Of a stretch of DNA of 64,000 nt, positions 37,505 through 45,187 are shown piece after piece. This DNA comes from Pantoea sp. A4. GTDB lineage: Bacteria; Pseudomonadota; Gammaproteobacteria; Enterobacterales; Enterobacteriaceae. The notes under the pieces are model-generated. The model was given only the letters and a program-made list of their open reading frames with translations. It was not told the origin of the DNA and searched no databases. Positions within the stretch are counted from its first letter, which is position 1, and every line of letters starts with the position of its first letter. Made by a program: the position numbers and the translations under genes. The stretch is taken from positions 1 to 64,000 of the forward strand of contig NZ_ALXE01000021.1 of NCBI RefSeq assembly GCF_000295955.2, written 5' to 3'.

Positions 37505-38435
37505 AGTGCGATCTCCGGTGTCGCAGACGGGGATCAATCAACAGATATAACCCATCCACCAGCAGATTGATCAGAACAAACGCGAGCGCAGAGAACATCA
37601 CCAGGCCAAGAATCAACGGCATGTCGCGATTCACAATCGCCTGGAGGGTAATTTTGCCAATACCTGCGCGGCCAAATACGGTCTCAGTCAGAATTGAACC
37701 GCTTAATACGCCAGCCAGCAGCGTTCCGGTCAGCGTACTGGCGGCAAGCGCGGCATGACGCAAGCCATGACGCAGACGCAACAGGCTCTCACTAACGCCC
37801 CGGGTGCGAACGGTGAGGGCAAAAGGTTGAGCCAGTGCCGCTTCCAGCCCGTCACGCAGTACCTGGCTCAACAGCGCAAACAACGGCAGGCTCAGAGTAA
37901 TGACCGGCAGCACCAGCGATCGCCAGCCATCATTACCCGTGACCGGGAACCAGTGCAGATGAAAACTGAACAGCGCCAACAGCACAATGCCCGCCCAGTA
38001 AACCGGTGTACTGAGCAGGCACAGCTCAAGGGTAGCAAACAGGGTGCGCAGCGGTTGCCAGCGACCTGCAGTGGCGAGCGCATTCAGTGTGGCTAGTACC
38101 AATGCCAGCAGTACGGCAAGCAGGGCGAGCTGGAGCGTCTGGCCAAGCGCACTGCCGATCACCTCAATAACCGGTGCGCGATTTTGATAGCTGTCACCAA
38201 AATGTCCCAGCAGTGCCTGCCCACAATAGTGCAGATATTGCAGCCACAACGGTTGATCAAGTCCGTAGCGCGCGATGAGTGTTGCGCGGAAAGCATCATC
38301 AACCACATTGTCGCCGCCGCTGAGAATCGTAATGGGATCGCCAGGAATCAGCTTTACCGCCATAAAGGTCAGGCTTGCGGCACCCCAAAGCACCGCAATC
38401 ACTGTCAGTAGGCGTTGTAGCAGGCGTTTTATCAT
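37494..38435 (-). CDS. Peptide-type ABC transporter permease (DppB-like)
   Basis: The 313-residue permease has an N-terminal helix (LLTVIAVLWGAASLTFMAVKL), LIPGDPI and RYGLDQPLWLQYLHYC as in DppB-type proteins, and the EAA-like RTRGVSESLLRLRHGLRHA. It follows the binding protein with a one-base gap and precedes the second permease. Confidence 0.93.
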   Translation of the reverse strand: MIKRLLQRLLTVIAVLWGAASLTFMAVKLIPGDPITILSGGDNVVDDAFRATLIARYGLDQPLWLQYLHYCGQALLGHFGDSYQNRAPVIEVIGSALGQTLQLALLAVLLALVLATLNALATAGRWQPLRTLFATLELCLLSTPVYWAGIVLLALFSFHLHWFPVTGNDGWRSLVLPVITLSLPLFALLSQVLRDGLEAALAQPFALTVRTRGVSESLLRLRHGLRHAALAASTLTGTLLAGVLSGSILTETVFGRAGIGKITLQAIVNRDMPLILGLVMFSALAFVLINLLVDGLYLLIDPRLRHRRSHYES

Positions 38436-38436
38436 G

Positions 38437-40026
38437 TTACTGGCTCAGCCAGGCATCATAGAACGTCGGTTTGGCATTGGTCGCCCAGCCGATGCCGTGC
38501 AGTCGTTTTGCCGCACCGGATTGCCACGCCGGGATGTAAATCGGTACCGCATAGGCCTGGTCGATGATTTGATGCTGCAACTGTTGATACAGCACTTTAC
38601 GCTCGGCATCTGGAGCACCAATGGCCCGGTCGAGTTTGTCATCCAGGGTGGTGACGCGGCTGTAGTTGGCCCCTTTAGGTGGGATATAGGCGGAGCTGAA
38701 AACCGTACGTAGGATGTCAGGTTCAGCGCGAACATAGTAGTTAGAGACGATATCGTAGTTATTTTTGGTGGTGCGATCGGCCAGCACGCCTGCATCAAGT
38801 GGGTCGAGTTGCAGGTCGAAGCCCGCTTTCTTCACCTGGAACTGGATCGCCTGGAACAGAGTGATATCGGCACTTTGCGCATCGTCCGGTGAGTAGGCAA
38901 AGACCACTTTCAGCGTCTGCCCCTGTTTCTCACGAATACCGTTGGCGTTGCGCTTCCAGCCGTCGGCATCCAGCAATTGATTGGCTTTCTCCAGATTGAA
39001 GCCCCAGGTTTTCGCGACGCTGGCATCATAGTAGAGCGTCTGCGGACCCAGCACATTATCGGCCGCTTTCAGGGTGCCGAAGAAGGCGACTTTTACCGCA
39101 GTTGTGGCATCAATGGCTGACTGGAAGGCCTGACGTACGCGCAGATCGCTAAACGGGGCTTTCGCGGTGTTGAGATAAAGCACTCGGTTCACGCCTGGAT
39201 TCTCGCGGGTCAGGATTTGCAGCTGCGGGTTGGATTGCACACTGCGTGCACTGGCCGGCGGGATGGCATCAATCAGTTGAACCTGGCCGCTGGTCAATGC
39301 GCCAAGGCGGACTGAGGATTCCGGCAGGTAGCGGAAATTAATCGCATCCAGGTATGCAGGCCCCGTGTGATGGGCATAACCCGGCCCCCAGTGGTAGTCG
39401 GCGCGGCGGGTTAACTGGCTGCCGCTTCCTTTAATAAAAGATTTGAGAATAAATGGCCCGGAACCCACCACGCTGTTGCTGGTATTGGCGGTCTTTTTTA
39501 AATAGGTCGGAGACTGAATGCCCAGATAGGGCAGGCTCAGCCCCTGGAGTAAGGGAGCAAACGGCGTTTTGTAGTGGATCACCACCGTATAATCATCGGG
39601 CGTGGTGATGGCGCTGATCGGGCCAAGCAGCGATTTCGCATAGCTAGAGGTAGTTTTCGGGTCAAGAATACGTTCGAAGTTATATTTCACCGCTGCCGCA
39701 TCCAGGCGAGTGCCGTCACTGAACGTCACATCTTTACGCAGTTGAAAGCGATATTCGGTATGGTCTGGGGTGACGGTCCAGGACTCCGCCAGCCAGGGAG
39801 TGAAGCGGTTGTCCTCTGCCTGTCCCACCAGCGAATCAACCACGCTGCGCGTCACCAGCGCGGTGACGGAGTAGCCGGTTATCGATGGGTCGATGATCGG
39901 CGTATCACTGCCCAGCGCCACGTTTAATGTGCCGCCGGTCACGGGCTGCTCCGCGGCCTGAGCCGAAAGTGCCAGCGCCATGCTGGCGATCAGAAAGGCG
40001 ATCCCTCTGGTGATGGTGGTTTTCAT
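38437..40026 (-). CDS. Peptide-type ABC transporter substrate-binding protein
   Basis: The 529-residue family 5 (SBP_bac_5) periplasmic protein has a signal peptide cleaved near LALSAQAAEQ, followed by GGTLNVALGSD, LAESWTVTPDHTEYRFQLRKDVTFSDGT and VGSGPF. GGAAGCAAGGA precedes the ATG. It is first in a four-gene operon (binding protein, two permeases, dual ATPase). Likely ligands are peptides or opine/amino-acid derivatives; the sequence does not decide. Confidence 0.93.
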   Translation of the reverse strand: MKTTITRGIAFLIASMALALSAQAAEQPVTGGTLNVALGSDTPIIDPSITGYSVTALVTRSVVDSLVGQAEDNRFTPWLAESWTVTPDHTEYRFQLRKDVTFSDGTRLDAAAVKYNFERILDPKTTSSYAKSLLGPISAITTPDDYTVVIHYKTPFAPLLQGLSLPYLGIQSPTYLKKTANTSNSVVGSGPFILKSFIKGSGSQLTRRADYHWGPGYAHHTGPAYLDAINFRYLPESSVRLGALTSGQVQLIDAIPPASARSVQSNPQLQILTRENPGVNRVLYLNTAKAPFSDLRVRQAFQSAIDATTAVKVAFFGTLKAADNVLGPQTLYYDASVAKTWGFNLEKANQLLDADGWKRNANGIREKQGQTLKVVFAYSPDDAQSADITLFQAIQFQVKKAGFDLQLDPLDAGVLADRTTKNNYDIVSNYYVRAEPDILRTVFSSAYIPPKGANYSRVTTLDDKLDRAIGAPDAERKVLYQQLQHQIIDQAYAVPIYIPAWQSGAAKRLHGIGWATNAKPTFYDAWLSQ

Positions 40027-40192
40027 TCCTTGCTTCCTAAATGGGCTGTTGTTACAGGCACCCTACGAGAGCCCTTCGCCGGGCAGAAGCAATTTAAAAT
40101 GCTTTCATATTGCGCGAGAGGAATAACGCCTGCCTGGACTTCCCAATGCCGTAGCCGCTAAACTGCAGCAAATCCATAAAGAAAGTGAACCA

Positions 40193-40852
40193 ATGACTGC
40201 TGTAAACCGCGCCAGGCTTTCCCTGCCGAACAGTGCTGATAAGCTGCTGTTACACTCCTGCTGTGCTCCTTGCTCTGGCGAGGTGATGGAAGCCATTCAG
40301 GCTTCAGGCATCGAATACACCATTTTTTTCTATAACCCGAATATCCATCCGCAGCGCGAGTATCTGATCCGCAAAGAGGAGAATATTCGCTTTGCAGAAC
40401 AGCATGGTGTGCCGTTCATTGACGCGGACTACGATACGGATAACTGGTTTGCGCGTGCGAAAGGCATGGAGTGGAGCCCGGAGCGCGGCGAGCGCTGCAC
40501 CATGTGTTTTGATATGCGGTTTGAGCGTACGGCACTGTATGCCTGGGAGCACGGTTTCAGTGTTATCAGCAGCTCGCTGGGCATTTCTCGCTGGAAAAAC
40601 ATGCAACAGATTAATGATTGCGGTCAGCGTGCCGTCGCGCCCTACGAGGGGATGGCTTATTGGGACTATAACTGGCGCAAGGGTGGTGGTTCTTCACGCA
40701 TGATTGAGATCAGCAAGCGCGAGCGTTTCTATCAGCAGGAGTATTGCGGCTGTGTTTATTCGCTGCGCGACAGCAATTTGCATCGCAAATCTCAGGGGCG
40801 TCCGCTGATCAAGATTGGTGTGCAGTACTACGGTGATGATGACAGCAATTAA
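40193..40852 (+). CDS. queH: Epoxyqueuosine reductase QueH
   Basis: The 219-residue protein of the DUF208 family has [39 protein letters not shown], and a late EYCGCVYSL cysteine pair, which supply the metal and iron-sulfur ligands. QueH performs the last step of queuosine synthesis, as a non-orthologous replacement of QueG. The start at 40193 has a weak ribosome site. Confidence 0.93.
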   Translation: MTAVNRARLSLPNSADKLLLHSCCAPCSGEVMEAIQASGIEYTIFFYNPNIHPQREYLIRKEENIRFAEQHGVPFIDADYDTDNWFARAKGMEWSPERGERCTMCFDMRFERTALYAWEHGFSVISSSLGISRWKNMQQINDCGQRAVAPYEGMAYWDYNWRKGGGSSRMIEISKRERFYQQEYCGCVYSLRDSNLHRKSQGRPLIKIGVQYYGDDDSN

Positions 40853-40929
40853 TGCTAAACGCCGCAATGCGGCTGTCGTATGCTACAAGGCGAATTTTCA
40901 GGTACGAAACCGTTAACATGGAGAAAACG

Positions 40930-41229
40930 ATGACCCTTCCCGTAGTAGCGCTGTTCACTGTAAAAGCAGGACATGAAGAGACCGTAGAGCAGCTGTTTCG
41001 AGGTGTGATTGAAGCCACCTTGAAAGAAGAGGGCTGCATCAGTTACCAGTTGAACCGCGACATTGAGAACCCACGTCGTTTTATCTGGACTGAAGAGTGG
41101 CAGAGTCGTGAATTGCTGCAAAAGCACATTGAGTCGCCGCACATCAGCAAACTGTTTGCCGAATTGCCGCCGTATATTGAGCATTCAGAAGTGGTTGCCC
41201 TGCAAAAACTGGCGGGTGGCGTTGCTTAA
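40930..41229 (+). CDS. Antibiotic-biosynthesis monooxygenase domain protein
   Basis: The 99-residue ABM-fold protein begins MTLPVVALFTVKAGHEETVE and has EEGCISYQLNRDIENPRRFIWTEEW cut into its usual two halves (GCISYQL; FIWTEEW), ending with a His-rich helix region. Related YgiN-type proteins act on quinones. GGAG lies six bases before the ATG at 40930, which decides this start over an upstream ATG. It converges on the LysR gene with a 4-base overlap of stops. Confidence 0.88.
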   Translation: MTLPVVALFTVKAGHEETVEQLFRGVIEATLKEEGCISYQLNRDIENPRRFIWTEEWQSRELLQKHIESPHISKLFAELPPYIEHSEVVALQKLAGGVA

Positions 41230-42110
41230 CGCCAGTTGGCTGCCAGATAGTCAATAAAGCAGCGTACCCGGGGCGTCAGCCAGCGGTTGGTGGGCCAGAG
41301 CGCCGCAAACTGACTGCTGTGCTGGCAGTGATCGACAAGGATCTCCTGTAATTCGCCCCGTTTTATCTCTTCTTCCACCACAAATGAGGGCAGATAACTA
41401 ATGCCCATTCCCGCCCGAGTGGACTGGACCAGCGCTTCAATATTGTTGAGCGTGACGCCGATCTGCGCCGTATTTTCCCCGGTAATCCGCATCCCTTCTA
41501 ACTCCCACGGTTGAATGCGACCCGTAGTGGGGAAGCGAAACAGGATGAGTTGATGCGTCGCCAGTTCAGCGGGGAGTGCCGGTTGACCCTGACGTTGCAG
41601 GTATTCGGGGCTGGCACAGACCATAAAACGAAAAGTGCCCAGCGTACGCGCAGTGAGCCGCGAGTCAGTGATTTCGCCGCTGCGAATCACCACATCAAAC
41701 CCTTCATCAATCACATTGACCATCCGGTCACTGAAATCCAGATCCAGTTCGACCAATGGGTAGCGACGTTGAAAGCCGGCCAGCATGGGCAGCACCAGAC
41801 GGTAGCCGATCACGGGTAGGGAGACGCGCAGTCTGCCGCTGGGTTCCGCTACGGCGGCCGTAAGTTCTGCCTCGGCTTCACGCAGCTGTTCGAAGATGAG
41901 GTGACAACGCTCCAGTAGGCGCGCCCCTTCATCAGTCAGGCTGACACTTCGGGTGCTGCGGTGAAACAGCCTGACGCCCAGCTGCTGTTCCAGCCGCGCA
42001 ACATTTTTACCCACCGCCGAAGCGGAGATGCCGAGTTGATGGGCTGCCTGGGTAAAACTCAGGCTTTCAGCTGTGCGAACAAATGCGGTGAGCGTGGTCA
42101 GGCTATCCAT
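41226..42110 (-). CDS. LysR-family regulator
   Basis: The 294-residue protein has an N-terminal winged HTH (TLTAFVRTAESLSFTQAAH, LGISASAVGKNVARLEQQLG) and a type 2 periplasmic-binding-like effector domain. It is divergent from the MFS gene with a 103-base gap holding a clear inverted repeat, so it probably controls that exporter and itself. Confidence 0.93.
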   Translation of the reverse strand: MDSLTTLTAFVRTAESLSFTQAAHQLGISASAVGKNVARLEQQLGVRLFHRSTRSVSLTDEGARLLERCHLIFEQLREAEAELTAAVAEPSGRLRVSLPVIGYRLVLPMLAGFQRRYPLVELDLDFSDRMVNVIDEGFDVVIRSGEITDSRLTARTLGTFRFMVCASPEYLQRQGQPALPAELATHQLILFRFPTTGRIQPWELEGMRITGENTAQIGVTLNNIEALVQSTRAGMGISYLPSFVVEEEIKRGELQEILVDHCQHSSQFAALWPTNRWLTPRVRCFIDYLAANWR

Positions 42111-42138
42111 GATTATTAACTTTATATCCGCAAAGAGT

Positions 42139-42171
42139 GGAGTTTGAGTTTATTTATCTCTAACAAACTCC
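42139..42171. promoter_or_regulatory. Candidate LysR operator
   Basis: GGAGTTTG (42139-42146) and CAAACTCC (42164-42171) form a perfect 8-bp inverted repeat with a 17-base A/T-rich spacer, in the LysR/MFS intergenic region. Spacing and position suit a LysR-type dimer site; the T-N11-A core is not exact. Confidence 0.5.
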
Positions 42172-42213
42172 GCAATAGCATGTCGGTATGACTTCCCACG
42201 ATGAGAGAAAACC

Positions 42214-43722
42214 ATGATGACTCGCCCTGCGCGGCTGCTAGCGACTGTGCCCCTGTTTTTCGCTGCACTGATGTTACCGCTGAGTTTTACCGGCGGTGTG
42301 ATGACCACACCCGCGATTGGCCATGCGCTGGGCAGTAGCCCGCTGGCGCTGATGTGGCTGACTAACGGGTTTATGTTGCCCTTTGGGGGTTGCTTGTTGG
42401 GAGCCGGGGTTGCGGCGGATAAACTGGGCAGTCGACGCCTGTTTTTCAGCGGGCTATTGCTGTTTGTGGTCAGTTGCGGATTGATTGGCGTTGCCCAAAG
42501 CACCTGGGTCGTGGGTGGACTGCGTACCCTGCAAGGTTTGGCTGCCGCTCTGACGTTAGCAGCGGCGGCCACTGCGCTGGCTCAGCTCTATGAAGGGGCA
42601 GCACGAACCCGCGCATTTAGCCTGTTGGGCACGTTGTTTGGTCTTGGGTTAGCGTTTGGCCCGTTGCTGATTGGTGTGCTCACCCAGCATGGGAGCTGGC
42701 GCTGGGTGTATGTGATACTGGCATTAATGGCAGGATTGAGCCTGTTGTGGGCACTGCGTTTTCTGGCTGTTGCCAGCCCGGCGGTGACAGAACGGGCCGA
42801 CTGGCGCGGTATTACGCTGTTCACTGCCGCGTTAATGTTGTTTTCCGTCGCGCTGTTGCTGTTGCCAGAGCAGGGGATGTTTGCCTGGCCAGTGGCGATG
42901 CTTTTTGCCTTGAGTTTGCTGCTGGCCGTGGTTTTTGTGCGTCACTGTCAGCGCCACCCTGCGCCGGTCTTTCAGCTTCAGCTGCTGCGTCAGCCGCGCT
43001 TTGCCGGGGTGTTGGTGCTGCCCGTGGCGACCTGTTACTGCTATGTGGTGTTATTGATTGTGATGCCGCTGCATTTTATGGGCATGCAGGGGATGGATGA
43101 GATTGATAGCGCGCTGTGGCTGCTGGCACTGACTTCGCCGATGCTGGTGGTGCCGATGTTAGCCGCGCTGTTGACGCGCTGGTTCAGTGCGGGGGGCATT
43201 GCTGTCGCGGGGTTACTGCTGGCGGCGCTGGGGTTGCTCGGGTTGAGCTTTGCCGTCGCCGGGCCGTTGGTGTTATTCGCCATGTTCGTGATTGGCTGCG
43301 GAGCGGCCCTGCCGTGGGGATTAATGGATGGACTGGCCGTGTCTGCGGTGCCTTTGTCTCAGGCGGGGATGGCCGCAGGCTTATTCAACACCGTGCGCGT
43401 GGCCGGTGAGGGGATTGCGCTGGCGCTGGTGGTGGCACTGTTGGTGGCGCTGAATCATCTGACATTAGGCCATGCCTTGCCAGAGAGCGATCCACAGGCG
43501 CTCAGCGCTGCGGCTAACTGGCTCGGCAGCAGTAATTTAGCGCAGGCGCGTTTGGCTCTGCCTGAGGTTGATCTCACGTTGATACTGAGTAGCTACCAGC
43601 AAGCCTGGCAAGGGTTGTTATGGTTGTTGGCGGCGATCACCCTGTTGACCGCCGTTGGGGTATGGCTGCTGTTAGTGAGTAAAAACACCACTGCGGTGGA
43701 GCCGGTTCAGCAGGTTCCCTGA
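42214..43722 (+). CDS. MFS exporter, DHA2-like (14 helices)
   Basis: The 502-residue protein has many hydrophobic helices, starting LLATVPLFFAALMLPLSFTGGV, and the motif-C-like GLAFGPLLIGVL plus LGSRRLFFSG for motif A. The count of about 14 segments suggests DHA2-type drug/proton antiport. The divergent LysR gene is its probable regulator. Substrate not predictable. Confidence 0.9.
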   Translation: MMTRPARLLATVPLFFAALMLPLSFTGGVMTTPAIGHALGSSPLALMWLTNGFMLPFGGCLLGAGVAADKLGSRRLFFSGLLLFVVSCGLIGVAQSTWVVGGLRTLQGLAAALTLAAAATALAQLYEGAARTRAFSLLGTLFGLGLAFGPLLIGVLTQHGSWRWVYVILALMAGLSLLWALRFLAVASPAVTERADWRGITLFTAALMLFSVALLLLPEQGMFAWPVAMLFALSLLLAVVFVRHCQRHPAPVFQLQLLRQPRFAGVLVLPVATCYCYVVLLIVMPLHFMGMQGMDEIDSALWLLALTSPMLVVPMLAALLTRWFSAGGIAVAGLLLAALGLLGLSFAVAGPLVLFAMFVIGCGAALPWGLMDGLAVSAVPLSQAGMAAGLFNTVRVAGEGIALALVVALLVALNHLTLGHALPESDPQALSAAANWLGSSNLAQARLALPEVDLTLILSSYQQAWQGLLWLLAAITLLTAVGVWLLLVSKNTTAVEPVQQVP

Positions 43723-43811
43723 CCTCAACCCGATAAACACCCGCAGAAGATGCAGGCGATCCGGCAGGCTGCTATGCTGCCGGAATCGCTTCCCGTAACC
43801 GGATACCCGCA

Positions 43812-44480
43812 GTGCAGACGATTTTAATCATTGATGACGAAAAACAGATCAGCCGCTTCTTACGTCAGGCGTTGGAAAATGAAGAGGTAAAAGTGTGGGA
43901 AGCGGATACGCTGGCACATGGTCTGAGTAGCGCGGCGAGCCGTAGACCTGATCTCGTCATCCTCGACTTGGGTCTGCCAGATGGCGATGGTATGCAATTT
44001 ATTCGTGAATTCCGCCAGTGGAGCAATAAGCCTGTGATTGTGCTCTCGGCACGCACCGATGAAGAAGACAAAATTGCCGCGTTGGACGCGGGCGCTGACG
44101 ATTTCCTCAGCAAACCGTTTGGCGTAGGCGAACTGCAAGCCAGAGTCAGAGTGGCACTGCGACGCCATGAAGGTGAAAAAGAGCAGGCCATCACCTTTGG
44201 CGATGTCACCGTCAACCTCAGCGCGCGCACCGTATTACGGGCAGGGGAGCATATCCACCTCACCCCCACAGAATTTCGCCTGCTCGCACTGCTGGTGGCG
44301 CATCCCGGTAAGGTACTTACCCAGACACAAATTCTGAAACAAGTGTGGGGGCCTCACGCTGACAACAGCCAGTACCTGCGTATCTACATGGGTAATCTGC
44401 GGCAAAAGCTGGAACAGATCCCCGCTCAACCGGTGCACTTCATTACGGAAAATGGCGTGGGTTATCGGTTTATGCGTTAG
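43812..44480 (+). CDS. kdpE: OmpR-type response regulator, KdpE-like
   Basis: The 222-residue protein has a receiver domain (LIIDDEKQISRFLRQAL, phosphoacceptor Asp in LVILDLGLPDGDG, Lys in FLSKPFGVGEL) and an OmpR-type winged helix (LTPTEFRLLALLVAHPGKVLT, YLRIYMGNLRQKLE). It resembles KdpE, which activates kdpFABC with KdpD. The start is GTG at 43812 and has no good ribosome site, as expected for a gene normally coupled to an upstream kdpD. No kdpD or kdpFABC is next to it here; an MFS gene ends 90 bases upstream, with a 7-bp stem at 43761-43783 between them. Confidence 0.82.
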   Translation: MQTILIIDDEKQISRFLRQALENEEVKVWEADTLAHGLSSAASRRPDLVILDLGLPDGDGMQFIREFRQWSNKPVIVLSARTDEEDKIAALDAGADDFLSKPFGVGELQARVRVALRRHEGEKEQAITFGDVTVNLSARTVLRAGEHIHLTPTEFRLLALLVAHPGKVLTQTQILKQVWGPHADNSQYLRIYMGNLRQKLEQIPAQPVHFITENGVGYRFMR

Positions 44481-44486
44481 GGCGAT

Positions 44487-44993
44487 TTACTCTCCGCCTT
44501 GTGCCTCGTACTGGTGCACCCGCCTGATCAATGCTTCCAACTGCTGTTCCGAAAAAACCTCAACACCCTGCTGACGTAACAAGGTGGCTGCAATGCCAGC
44601 ACCAGGGTGCTTCACACCGCTAAAGCTACCATCGTAGATGTACTGACTGCCGCAGGTTGGACTGCCATCGCTCAGCAAGGCAAAACGACAACCTTCAGCC
44701 TGCGCGGCAGCAACAGCCAACCAACCGGCCAGCACATACTGTGCCGTGACGTCCTGGCCATCGCTCTCCTGTACCTGGGCGCAGCCACTTAACACCTTAT
44801 CGCCGCTGCCATGAATAATCTCTGCGGGCAGTCGGGGAGTGAGCAGACCCGCTGCCAGCTCCGGACAATGGACAACCAGCCGACCTTCTTGCTGCCAACG
44901 TGTGAGGATCTCTGCCACGACTTTTTTATCGCTACCGTTATAACGAACCTTAAGACCCATTAAACAGGCACTCACCAGAATTTTGCTACGCAT
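44487..44993 (-). CDS. DUF523 family protein
   Basis: The 168-residue protein begins MRSKILVSACLMGLKVRYNG, with a conserved Cys early, then VHCPELAAGLLTPR, SDGSPTCGSQYIYDGSF and GVEVFSEQQLEAL. These match the DUF523 family, of unknown function with conserved cysteines. The start at 44993 is favoured over an upstream ATG because homology begins there. It converges on the kdpE-like gene with a 6-base gap. Confidence 0.87.
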   Translation of the reverse strand: MRSKILVSACLMGLKVRYNGSDKKVVAEILTRWQQEGRLVVHCPELAAGLLTPRLPAEIIHGSGDKVLSGCAQVQESDGQDVTAQYVLAGWLAVAAAQAEGCRFALLSDGSPTCGSQYIYDGSFSGVKHPGAGIAATLLRQQGVEVFSEQQLEALIRRVHQYEAQGGE

Positions 44994-45155
44994 TACGGCT
45001 CTCCATGCGAACACGTCCACTCTCCAAAGGAAGCGCACTTATGGTAACGGAGAACCGCGATGTTGAATGGTTAATTGTGTGAAACTGGGATCGTGAAAGG
45101 CGTGTCAGAAAGGGCCAACCCCACGGCGATAGCATGGCTGGCATACAGCGGTTCA

Positions 45156-45179
45156 GACCTGCCGGTTTTCCGGCAGGTC
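45156..45179 (-). terminator. Hairpin after the FepA-like gene
   Basis: GACCTGCCGG and CCGGCAGGTC form a perfect 10-bp stem with a 4-base loop, 9 bases after the receptor stop. There is no strong T-run, so termination may be partial. Confidence 0.65.
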
Positions 45180-45187
45180 CACTCACA

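Noticed and set aside
43723..43811. Relic of kdpD before kdpE
   Set aside because: The 89-base gap gives no recognisable KdpD C-terminus in any frame.
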